DNA from: Microbulbifer sp. TB1203
GTDB lineage: Bacteria; Pseudomonadota; Gammaproteobacteria; Pseudomonadales; Cellvibrionaceae
DNA length: 64,000 bases
Assembly (NCBI RefSeq): GCF_030997045.1
Contig: NZ_CP116899.1
Span: 1,736,001 to 1,800,000 of the forward strand
Reading direction: 5' to 3'
Shown: piece by piece, positions 33,174-40,651 of the stretch
How positions within the stretch are numbered: the stretch's first letter is position 1
Layout: each line of letters begins with the position of its first letter
Notes under the pieces: generated by a model
The model's input: only the letters and a program-made list of their open reading frames with translations
What the model was told of the DNA's origin: nothing
Database searches by the model: none
Translations under genes and position numbers: made by a program

Positions 33174-34082
33174 ATGCGTCTGGAAAGCAGTGAAATGCGT
33201 ATCTTCCACTCCGTGGCCCGCTCCGGTGGCTTTCGGGCCGCGGCCCAGGAGCTCCATCTCACCCAGTCGGCGGTCAGCCAGGCCGTCAAGCAACTGGAAG
33301 TGAAGCTGAACCAGCCGCTGTTGATCCGCGACCGGCCCGTGCGCCTGACCCAGGCGGGCCGCCGCCTCTACCGCTACGTGGACGACCAGTTACAGCAGGA
33401 GCAGGCGGTGCTGGGAGACCTGTCGCGGCTGGCGCGCGGCCTGGACCAGCAATTGAGCGTGGCCATCGACAGCACCAACAACCGGTTCGCCGGGGCGAAT
33501 CTGATCCACACCTTTATCGGCCGCTGGCCGGAGGCCCGGCTGCGGCTGGTCGAGCAGCCATCACGCGCCATCGTGCAAGCGGTGATGAGCGGTGAGGTTG
33601 AACTGGGGCTCGGCCCCTTCCAGACACGGATGGACCGCTTCAGTACCGCCCCGCTGTACAACGAACACCGCCTGCTGATGATCAGCCCGGAGCACCCGCT
33701 CCACCGCGTCGAGATGACCGCCAAGGATCTGCAACGCATCCCCCTGGTGGTGTCCTCCCTGGACGAGCCGGACCAACGGCCCTACCAGGAAAAGCTGCGC
33801 GATAACTTCCGCATGATCTGGCAGATCAGCAGCCTGAACGTGCGCCTGAACCTTATCGACCGGGGCCTGGCCGTGGGCTACATCAGCACGGAAGTGACAC
33901 GGCAGTTGTCGCACATCCAGCATTTCCGCGCGCTGAATGAATTCGACTTTGCCCGTATCGAACGCCAGGTGGGTTTGTTTTATCGCAAGGACCGGGATTT
34001 GAGCCCGGTAGCCCAGGATTTTATTGAGGTATGCCGGCGCTACTGGGTCGACGGGCCCGGTCACTCCAGCCGGAGCGAATGA
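33174..34082 (+). CDS. LysR family regulator, divergent from citrate synthase gene
   Basis: 302 residues. Helix-turn-helix with MRIFHSVARSGGFRAAAQEL HLTQSAVSQAVKQLE, then a two-lobe effector domain (LSVAIDSTNNRFAGANLIHT F; GEVELGLGPFQTRMDRFSTA PLYNEHRLLMIS). The 100-bp divergent region contains CTGTTAATC...GATTAGCAG, an inverted pattern compatible with a LysR operator. It probably controls the citrate synthase-like gene. Its stop TGA overlaps a following ATG. Confidence 0.88.
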   Translation: MRLESSEMRIFHSVARSGGFRAAAQELHLTQSAVSQAVKQLEVKLNQPLLIRDRPVRLTQAGRRLYRYVDDQLQQEQAVLGDLSRLARGLDQQLSVAIDSTNNRFAGANLIHTFIGRWPEARLRLVEQPSRAIVQAVMSGEVELGLGPFQTRMDRFSTAPLYNEHRLLMISPEHPLHRVEMTAKDLQRIPLVVSSLDEPDQRPYQEKLRDNFRMIWQISSLNVRLNLIDRGLAVGYISTEVTRQLSHIQHFRALNEFDFARIERQVGLFYRKDRDLSPVAQDFIEVCRRYWVDGPGHSSRSE

Positions 34083-34402
34083 TGAGGCAGAACAGGAAGA
34101 GGTCGAAACGTACTACTTTATCTTTAGGCTTGACGGGCTGGGCTATGAAAGCATTCTTGCTAAAAGTATCTATTAGCTATAAGCCTGGAGACCCCGGCCT
34201 TCAGGTTGCCTACAACAAAGCCCTGCCAGAGGATGTGATTCGCAAGATTGCCAAGTGTCGTCTCCGGGATTTACGTGAGTATAAAGACGACGCTTTTCAA
34301 CCCCGGCGTAGCATTTTGCGCAAATTTGTGGCGCACAACTTTGTAAGCAAGGAGGAGGCGCCGAATGCAACCTTCCACAATTCAACGCAAGCCGCGAAGT
34401 AA
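34082..34402 (+). CDS. Uncertain 106-residue frame containing repeat copy 3
   Basis: Starts MRQNRKRSKRTTLSLGLTGW inside dispersed repeat copy 3 and continues as ALPEDVIRKIAKCRLRDLRE YKDDAFQPRRSILRKFVAHN, a basic, plausibly helical stretch. It overlaps the LysR stop by one base and the DUF4157 start by 38 bases. Repeat-derived N-terminus and lack of a clear ribosome site argue against it; the basic middle part argues for it. It could be the remains of a small partner of the DUF4157 gene. Confidence 0.3.
   Translation: MRQNRKRSKRTTLSLGLTGWAMKAFLLKVSISYKPGDPGLQVAYNKALPEDVIRKIAKCRLRDLREYKDDAFQPRRSILRKFVAHNFVSKEEAPNATFHNSTQAAK
34106..34175 (+). repeat. Dispersed repeat, copy 3
   Basis: AAACGTACTACTTTATCTTT AGGCTTGACGGGCTGGGCT, then AAAGCATTCTTGCTAAAAGT, clearly related to 2426-2547 and 14329-14453 but shorter and more diverged. 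It lies at the upstream edge of the 34-39 kb mosaic, again at a junction between ordinary and accessory DNA. Confidence 0.65.
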
Positions 34403-36107
34403 AGCTCTGGCGAACCATCGAAAGGCCGAACACAAAGAAAACGCCTCCAATCTTTCCAGGCCAAATAGACTTTGGTCGCACATCGCTATGGACAAGCGGA
34501 GCTTAATCGATAGTGGCGATCAGGGCAGGCGACTGCCTGAGATGGAAAGCGGGAAAATTGCGGAACTCCCAGGTGTTAATCAATCCGCAACTTTCGATCC
34601 GGCCGCAGGCGCCCTTGTGCAAGCCAAGCTCGTTGTTGGTGGCGCAAACGACAGCTACGAACAGGAAGCCGATCACGTTGCCGACAGGGTAATGCGAATG
34701 CCGGAACCTCAACAAGAGGAGGAGACACCGGACATTCAACGCAAGGCGGAACCATCGACGGTGCAAAGGCTGTGCGCTGAATGCTCGGACGAGCTGCAAC
34801 AGCAGCCGAATGAAGATGAAGGCGATGTAATACAGCGTCAAACTCCGGAAACGGAGGGCGAAACGCTGCAACTGAAGAAAAAGAACTCGACAGCGACGAC
34901 CGCTGCCTCCAGCAACGTTACCGCACAAATTAACAACATAAAGGGAGGGGGCCGCCCGTTATCCGATTCGGTACGAGGCTTTTTTGAACCACGGTTTGGT
35001 CGCGATTTCAGTCAAGTTCGGGTTCATACGGATTCCAACGCTGGAAATGTTGCACACTCCCTGCACGCCCGCGCCTTTACCTCAGGACAGGATGTCGTGT
35101 TTGGAGCTGGACAATATTCTCCGGAAACGAGCGATGGAAGGCACCTACTCGCCCATGAGCTGACTCACGTAGTGCAACAAAGCACCGGTGCCAGCGGTCC
35201 ACAACCATTTATTCAGCGACGCCGCTGTACCAGCAGCGATGCGCCCGACACGATCATTGACGACCATACCGTTAACCCGGCCAGCATCAATGCACCGGGA
35301 GATGCGGTCGATTTCGGGGTCCGCTTTAACTGTGAAGTTCGCGGGTTTCGGTCCGACCTCGAAGACAGTAGTGGGAACTCACTCAACCTGGCGACCTATC
35401 CTCCTCAATCATCATTTCCAAGAGATAGCTATACAAGAAACTGGGACGGAAAGCGGGGCTATTCCCATGTAGGCACTTATATGGTGGATGACGGATCATA
35501 TCGCCATCGCCTGGATAGCGTTCTTTATGCATACCGCTACAATTCCACCACACGGAAAAGTGAAAACCTTTACGCGACCGGTAGCGGCCTGGTTTCTCCC
35601 AATGTTCAGGTATCGACTCGTGCCGGTGCCTTCAGCAATTACCGCAGTAATCACTACAGTAGCGCAAACGTCGAAACCGTGGCCCGAATCATCCGCTCCG
35701 AAATGGGCGTCGGCAACGAATCTGAACAACGCGCTATTGCCTGGGCGGTTCGCAACCAAATGGTGCGCCTCAACACCCGAGATGCAACTGCGGCGCGGGA
35801 CCATTTTTCTGACGCCCACGGCCAGGCCGCCACTGATGACACGCGCCAGATTGCCCAAGAGGTCCTTGCCGTTGATATGGGGCACGACACCACGAACGGT
35901 GCCATCAAATGGTTTTCACCAAGGAGCATGCCATCGGAAGGCGGAAGCTGTAGCGGATACGACTGCGGCGGTGGTTTAATTACGGTTACCGATGACAGTG
36001 GAACGAATCACCGAAAGTTTGCCCCAACTTTCCATCGCCATATGGACAATGTTTCAGTAGGCGGTGCACGTGACTGGTACGTCCGGTTCTACAAGCTGCG
36101 CGGATAG
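34365..36107 (+). CDS. DUF4157 (eCIS-associated type) protein with SleB-like C-terminus
   Basis: 580 residues, excellent AAGGAGGAG ribosome site. The N-terminal 210 residues are low-complexity and carry several IQR motifs (TIQRKP, DIQRKA, VIQRQT). Residues about 195-285 are a DUF4157 domain: LSDSVRGFFEPRFGRDFSQV RVHTD and HELTHVVQQ (H264-E265-xx-H268, zincin-like). A middle beta-type region follows. The last about 145 residues (VETVARIIRSEMGVGNESEQ RAIAWAVRNQM...) resemble the SleB-type cell wall hydrolase domain. DUF4157 proteins are often cargo or loaders of extracellular contractile injection systems, but no such system is in this window. The role as a toxin is inference. Confidence 0.75.
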   Translation: MQPSTIQRKPRSKALANHRKAEHKENASNLSRPNRLWSHIAMDKRSLIDSGDQGRRLPEMESGKIAELPGVNQSATFDPAAGALVQAKLVVGGANDSYEQEADHVADRVMRMPEPQQEEETPDIQRKAEPSTVQRLCAECSDELQQQPNEDEGDVIQRQTPETEGETLQLKKKNSTATTAASSNVTAQINNIKGGGRPLSDSVRGFFEPRFGRDFSQVRVHTDSNAGNVAHSLHARAFTSGQDVVFGAGQYSPETSDGRHLLAHELTHVVQQSTGASGPQPFIQRRRCTSSDAPDTIIDDHTVNPASINAPGDAVDFGVRFNCEVRGFRSDLEDSSGNSLNLATYPPQSSFPRDSYTRNWDGKRGYSHVGTYMVDDGSYRHRLDSVLYAYRYNSTTRKSENLYATGSGLVSPNVQVSTRAGAFSNYRSNHYSSANVETVARIIRSEMGVGNESEQRAIAWAVRNQMVRLNTRDATAARDHFSDAHGQAATDDTRQIAQEVLAVDMGHDTTNGAIKWFSPRSMPSEGGSCSGYDCGGGLITVTDDSGTNHRKFAPTFHRHMDNVSVGGARDWYVRFYKLRG

Positions 36108-36275
36108 AGTGTGCTGGCTGGTTTTAGTAGCGTCGCGCACAATGACTGATCCTTTTATTGCCCAGGTGGCTTTTGGCATTTCTTTTCTAGCTTACTCCGA
36201 CGCTTCACGCCTCCGCGGGATATCCAATACCGCGCACTTCGCGCGCAAGTATTGCGGAAAATTTTCAAAATTATT

Positions 36276-36443
36276 ATGAATGTAGATTTAAAGATCTATA
36301 AAGTAGGTATGATTTACAAAAAGAAGCTTGGAGCGAAGCCAGTTGCAGAGGCATATAACGAGTCCTCCAAAAGGTCTTCGTGTACTGGATTTGCAATAAA
36401 TTGCGCGTTTTTTTATGGTTTTGGGGAGGTTAAGGATACATGA
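36276..36443 (+). CDS. Possible small gene before the DapF-like gene
   Basis: 55-residue frame, MNVDLKIYKVGMIYKKKLGA..., whose stop overlaps the start of the next gene (ATGA), which would allow translational coupling. No family recognised, no strong ribosome site. The rest of the 332-bp gap 36108-36439 shows short palindromic debris (GCGCACTTCGCGCGC) and no other gene. Confidence 0.3.
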   Translation: MNVDLKIYKVGMIYKKKLGAKPVAEAYNESSKRSSCTGFAINCAFFYGFGEVKDT

Positions 36444-37315
36444 GATTTACTAAATACCATGCTCTGGGTAATGATTATTTAGTAGTAGATCCTAAAGACT
36501 TGGGCCACGAAATCACTGCCTCCGAAGTTAGGATGATGTGTGATCGCCACTACGGGATAGGGGCAGACGGCATACTCTACGGGCCTTTGAAGAGCCAGAG
36601 CAGCGATTTCGCGCTTAGGATTTTCAATCCTGATGCCAGTGAAGCTGAAAAAAGTGGGAATGGCCTAAGGATATTTTGCAGGTATCTGTGGGATTCTGGC
36701 TTGGTAGGCGAGGACGAATTTTCAGTAGAAACTAAAGGTGGAGATGTCCGCGCGACCATTCACGACCTCGGCCATCTAGTCTCAATCGAAATGGGTGAGG
36801 TAAGATTTAGTCACAGCATTGAGAAGTTTCAAAGTCCTAGATCTGAAACTATAAACATCGCTGGAAGATTTTTCGAGTTTTATCGAGCCAGTGTGGGAAA
36901 TCCTCACTGCGTGATCCTTGTGGATAAGCTGGCGCCCGCATTGGCTATAGAATATGGCCCTGTTATTGAGAACAATGAGAAGTTTGACAATCGGACAAAC
37001 GTGCAGTTTATGAAGGTTATTGATAGAAACAAGATTCAGATTGAGATTTGGGAGCGTGGAGCGGGATATACGTTCGCTTCAGGTAGCAGCAGTACAGCTG
37101 CAGCAGCCGTTGCTTTCGGACTTGGTTTATGTGGTTCAAAAGTTTCGGTAAACATGCCCGGTGGAGTTATCGAAGTGGCGTTCAGAGAAGGCTTCTCTGC
37201 GAAAATGAAAGGAGCAGTATGCAAGATAGGTGAAGGACACGTAGCCGATGAAGCTCTGCAAGCCTTTGATGAACTCCGCGCACAAAAGACGGGCGGCGTT
37301 GGTGTTCCTGATTGA
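36440..37315 (+). CDS. Diaminopimelate epimerase-like protein lacking both catalytic cysteines
   Basis: 291 residues with the full DapF fold: FTKYHALGNDYLVVD, then NPDASEAEKSGNGLRIFCRY L, GNPHCVILVD and ERGAGYTFASGSSSTAAAA. DapF inverts diaminopimelate with two cysteines, one in CGNG and one in ACGTGA. Here the positions are S72 (SGNG) and S214 (ASGSSS), and the substrate-binding Glu of ERGxGET is Y210. It therefore cannot work as an ordinary two-cysteine epimerase and probably has another substrate or role. A GGGGAGG site precedes the ATG. Stop overlaps the GST start by one base. Confidence 0.8.
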   Translation: MRFTKYHALGNDYLVVDPKDLGHEITASEVRMMCDRHYGIGADGILYGPLKSQSSDFALRIFNPDASEAEKSGNGLRIFCRYLWDSGLVGEDEFSVETKGGDVRATIHDLGHLVSIEMGEVRFSHSIEKFQSPRSETINIAGRFFEFYRASVGNPHCVILVDKLAPALAIEYGPVIENNEKFDNRTNVQFMKVIDRNKIQIEIWERGAGYTFASGSSSTAAAAVAFGLGLCGSKVSVNMPGGVIEVAFREGFSAKMKGAVCKIGEGHVADEALQAFDELRAQKTGGVGVPD

Positions 37316-38127
37316 TGAACCGGTCCGAACCCATGATCAGCAGCGACACCGCTCCCGCCATCCTCATTACCATCCCGCTCAGCCACTACTGCGAGAAGGC
37401 GCGATGGGCGCTCGACCGGGTCGCGCTGCCGTACCGGGAAGAGCCGCACGCGCCCCTGCTCCACCGACTTGCGACGAAACGCAATGACGGCGGCACCGTA
37501 CCGGTGCTGGTACATGGAAGCAATCGTTTCATTGATTCCACCGATATCCTCGTGCATGCGGATGCGATCTGCGGTGGCGACCTGCTGTACCCGCGCGATG
37601 CCGCGCTTCGGCGCGACGTTGACAGGCTTGAGCAGTATTTCGACACGGAGCTTGGCCCGCATACGCGGCATTGGGCCTACGCCCAGTTGCTCCCGCAAGC
37701 GAAGCTGGTTCGCTCGGCATGGTCGCAGGGCGTACCGCGGCTTGAGGCGTACTTGCTTCCAGTGATCACTCCGCTCGCGCGCCGCCTGGTCCGCGCGGCG
37801 TATAAGATCACGCCGGAAAGCGCGCAGCACTCACTTGAGCGTGTGCGGGGCGTTTTTCGGCAAGTGAACGAACGCCTGAGTAACGGGCGCTGGTTTCTGG
37901 CTGGCGATCGCTTTACCGCCGCCGACCTGACTTTTGCGGCACTCGCGGCGCCGGTGCTGTTTCCTGCCGAATACCGTGCTGTCCATCCCGCACTCGACAC
38001 TGTACCCGCCGAAATGCGCGAAGAGGTCTTGCGCCTGCGGAACACCGACGCCGGACGGTTTGCGCTACGGATGTTCTCGCAGGAACGTTGCAGTTCATCC
38101 GCCGCGTATCAGTCTCAAGTTCTATGA
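37315..38127 (+). CDS. Glutathione S-transferase family protein
   Basis: 270 residues. The N-terminal thioredoxin-like domain shows TIPLSHYCEKARWALDRVAL PYREE, with the Ser/Cys-type SHYCEKARWAL active-site region, and TVPVLVHGSNRFIDSTDIL, in which the cis-Pro and the glutathione-binding Ser are present. The C-terminal helical domain contains GRWFLAGDRFTAADLTFAAL, the family N-capping box. Starts within the stop codon of the DapF-like gene (TGATG), so the two may be coupled. Base composition is higher in GC than the DapF-like gene. Substrate unknown. Confidence 0.85.
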   Translation: MNRSEPMISSDTAPAILITIPLSHYCEKARWALDRVALPYREEPHAPLLHRLATKRNDGGTVPVLVHGSNRFIDSTDILVHADAICGGDLLYPRDAALRRDVDRLEQYFDTELGPHTRHWAYAQLLPQAKLVRSAWSQGVPRLEAYLLPVITPLARRLVRAAYKITPESAQHSLERVRGVFRQVNERLSNGRWFLAGDRFTAADLTFAALAAPVLFPAEYRAVHPALDTVPAEMREEVLRLRNTDAGRFALRMFSQERCSSSAAYQSQVL

Positions 38128-38809
38128 AAGCGAGATCCACCATAGTACTTGCGAATCGTAGTCGTGGCGATCTCGGCAGGAGCCATATCTGCTTCGGCAT
38201 CGACGACGGTCGCTTTGACGAAAAGTGTGTAGGCTTTGCCCAGGGTTCGGCAACCACGATCACAACTGCCGACTTCAACAACGATGGCGCTCTCGATTTG
38301 GCCGTGCCCCATCGGGACGAAGGACAGAGCTACATCTATCTCAACGACACGCAGGGTGGTTTTGAGGAACGTCGCCCGTTTGGCCCGCCCGATGCTGAGA
38401 TTCGGAGTGCCAAGGCAGCGGACCTTGACGGGATCAGCTGCTAGACCTGGTCGTGATTGATGAAAGTACCGGTCCGGCCATCCTCTGGGGCCGGGCTGAC
38501 GGGACCTACTCCCCGGCAGAGCGGCTCGGAGCCTCTCAGGCGACGCCGTACGCGATAGCCATAGCCGACCTGGATCAAAACGACCGTACGGATGTGATCG
38601 TGGGATATGTCGAATCGCGACCGACCGTATACTTCAACGACGGTCCGGAAGCTTTTACGCCGATACCATTCGGCGAGGGCGAGGGCGTTGCGTACGGTTT
38701 CGCGGTCGCGGACCTTGATGAGGATGGCTTGCTGGACATCGCCATGGCCCGCTCCGGAGCCAATAACATGCTATATTTTGGCGCTTCTCCGAACCGGGAC
38801 CAGCGCTGA
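38124..38809 (+). pseudogene. FG-GAP/VCBS repeat protein, truncated and frameshifted
   Basis: Two frames form one protein. The first (38124-38444) has SRGDLGRSHICFGIDDGRFD EK, then TTADFNNDGALDLAVPHR and KAADLDG; the second (from about 38420) continues DQLLDLVVIDESTGPAILWG, then AIADLDQNDRTDVIVGYVES and AVADLDEDGLLDIAMAR. DxDxDGxxDI repeats are beta-propeller blades binding calcium. One extra base near 38430 would restore the frame (GDG-DQLLDL). The 5' part with the signal peptide is missing, and the start overlaps the GST stop. Confidence 0.75.
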
Positions 38810-38830
38810 CGCCCCGGGAGAACAGGATGA

Positions 38831-39205
38831 ATGGGAATAGCGTGTTTCGAGATTCGAGCTGACGTCCCAGCCTCTGCAGTACAATTTTACCGGGAGGTTT
38901 TTGGCTGGGGTTTTACGAAGCAGGAAGAATTACCCATTCCGTATTGGCGCATCGAAACGGATGGCATACGCAGAGCTCTGCTCAAACGCCCCGCGCCAAC
39001 CCCTTCATCAGGACAAGGCACGAACGCCTATGTTTGTTCCGTTGAGGTCGATGGCCTCGATGCCGTGGCAGAGAAAATAATCGAAAATGGCGGCCAGTTG
39101 GCTCTGGAGAAATTTGCAGTTCCGGGTGTCTGCTGGCAGGGTTACTTTATAGATCCCGAGGGCAATACATTTGGCCTGTTTCAGCCTGATTGCGGCGCGA
39201 AGTAG
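38831..39205 (+). CDS. VOC (glyoxalase-like) family protein
   Basis: 124 residues. The sequence MGIACFEIRADVPASAVQFY REVFGWGFTKQEELPIPYWR, then WQGYFIDPEGNTFGLFQPD, is typical of a vicinal oxygen chelate domain, with the C-terminal DPEGNTFGLxQ motif. Many are bleomycin-resistance or glyoxalase-like enzymes; the substrate here is unknown. An ACAGGA site precedes the ATG. Cytoplasmic. Confidence 0.85.
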   Translation: MGIACFEIRADVPASAVQFYREVFGWGFTKQEELPIPYWRIETDGIRRALLKRPAPTPSSGQGTNAYVCSVEVDGLDAVAEKIIENGGQLALEKFAVPGVCWQGYFIDPEGNTFGLFQPDCGAK

Positions 39206-39361
39206 TCGCATCCCCCGCCCCCCAACATACCGAAGCGCTATCCGCCACCTTTCCCTGGTTCTGGTGATTGCAACCGCATTCTCACCTGGCAAAATAGCTC
39301 TAAAAAAGTTGCTCTTATCGTTAAAACATCCTCATATTTGGCCAAAGTTTAGGTCAACCTC

Positions 39362-39375
39362 TTAGAGCGCTACCA
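39362..39375. promoter_or_regulatory. Candidate LacI-type operator before GH105
   Basis: TTAGAGCGCTACCA, centred on AGCGCT, resembles the TGGTAGCGCTACCA-type palindromes bound by LacI-family regulators of sugar clusters. It lies 85 bases upstream of the GH105 start in a 254-bp gap with no gene. No regulator gene is adjacent. Confidence 0.4.
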
Positions 39376-39459
39376 GTCTTTACAATATTATTTATATGAT
39401 TTAATGTTAGCAGTTAAACGTTTATCCATAAAAATCGGCATCATCAGAGCTGAAATAAC

Positions 39460-40611
39460 ATGAATAGAAATACCCTTCGCAACCTGCTCGCTGTGCTCCC
39501 CCTTCTCTTAATCACCAGTAGCTGTGCAACGCGAAGCCATCAATCTGTGCAACCCCTGCCCGCCCCAACGGAGGTGTTGGAACAGTTGGCCCGCGTCAAC
39601 GATTACTGGCAGACCCAAAATCCGGAACCGGGTTGGGCATTCTGGGAACATGCGGCCTACCATACCGGCAACATGGAGGCCTACTTCGTCAGCGGCAACC
39701 AAGCCTATCTGGACTATTCCCTGCGTTGGGGTGAGCGCAATCAGTGGATGGGAGCCAAATCGAATAACCGGGCGGAGTGGAAATACAGCTACGGCGAAAC
39801 CGATGAACATGTTTTATTCGGCGACTGGCAAATTTGTTTTCAAACCTATATTGATCTTTATCAAATTACCGGCGACAGACAGAAAATCGCCCGCGCATTG
39901 GAAGTCATGGAATATCAAATGGCCACCGATGCGGTTGACTATTGGTGGTGGGCCGACGGCCTCTACATGGTGATGCCGGTAATGACAAAACTGTATCAAG
40001 TGACCGGCGACGAAATCTACCTGGAAAAATTACACGAGTACTTCACTTACGCCAAAAGCATTATGTACGACGAAGAAACCGGTCTGTTTTTTCGCGATGC
40101 TAAATATGTTTACCCCGCGCATAAAAGTTTAAACGGCCGCAAAGACTTTTGGGCTCGGGGAGACGGCTGGGTATTTGCCGGCCTGGCAAAAGTCCTGGCC
40201 GATTTACCCAAAGATAACAAACATCGCGACGAATATATTGCCATTTATCAAAAAATGGCCGCCACCCTGTCTGGCGCACAGCAACCCGGCGGCTACTGGA
40301 CGCGCAGCCTGCTTGACCCGGAACACGCACCCGGCTACGAAACCAGCGGCACTGCATTTTTTACCTACGGATACTTATGGGGCATAAATAACGGCTATCT
40401 CGATAAAAAAACTTATCTGCCTGTTGTGTCGAAGTCCTGGGGATACCTTACCGAAACAGCACTCCAGGAAAACGGAAAACTTGGCTACGTTCAGCCAATT
40501 GGCGAAAGGGCCATTCCCGGTCAAGTGGTAGATGCAGAATCCACCGCCAACTTTGGCGTCGGCGCTTTCCTGCTCGCGGCCTCGGAAATGTATCGTTTGG
40601 TAAAAGAATAA
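39460..40611 (+). CDS. GH105 unsaturated rhamnogalacturonyl hydrolase (lipoprotein)
   Basis: 383 residues with a signal peptide ending LLLITSSC, a lipobox-like site. The body has the alpha6/alpha6-barrel pattern of GH105/GH88: GWAFWEHAAYHTGNMEAYFV, WWWADGLYMVMPVMTKLYQV TGDEIY, KDFWARGDGWVFAGLAKVL and SGTAFFTYGYLWGINNGYL. The conserved Asp residues in WADGLYM and near the N-terminus act in hydration of the unsaturated uronic acid end. It removes the unsaturated galacturonic residue left by rhamnogalacturonan lyases. A DUF2264 gene follows after 40 bp, so the two form an operon. Confidence 0.88.
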   Translation: MNRNTLRNLLAVLPLLLITSSCATRSHQSVQPLPAPTEVLEQLARVNDYWQTQNPEPGWAFWEHAAYHTGNMEAYFVSGNQAYLDYSLRWGERNQWMGAKSNNRAEWKYSYGETDEHVLFGDWQICFQTYIDLYQITGDRQKIARALEVMEYQMATDAVDYWWWADGLYMVMPVMTKLYQVTGDEIYLEKLHEYFTYAKSIMYDEETGLFFRDAKYVYPAHKSLNGRKDFWARGDGWVFAGLAKVLADLPKDNKHRDEYIAIYQKMAATLSGAQQPGGYWTRSLLDPEHAPGYETSGTAFFTYGYLWGINNGYLDKKTYLPVVSKSWGYLTETALQENGKLGYVQPIGERAIPGQVVDAESTANFGVGAFLLAASEMYRLVKE

Positions 40612-40651
40612 CCGAGTTGAACCATGTAGCTCAGCCACCTTGGAAAAGTAG

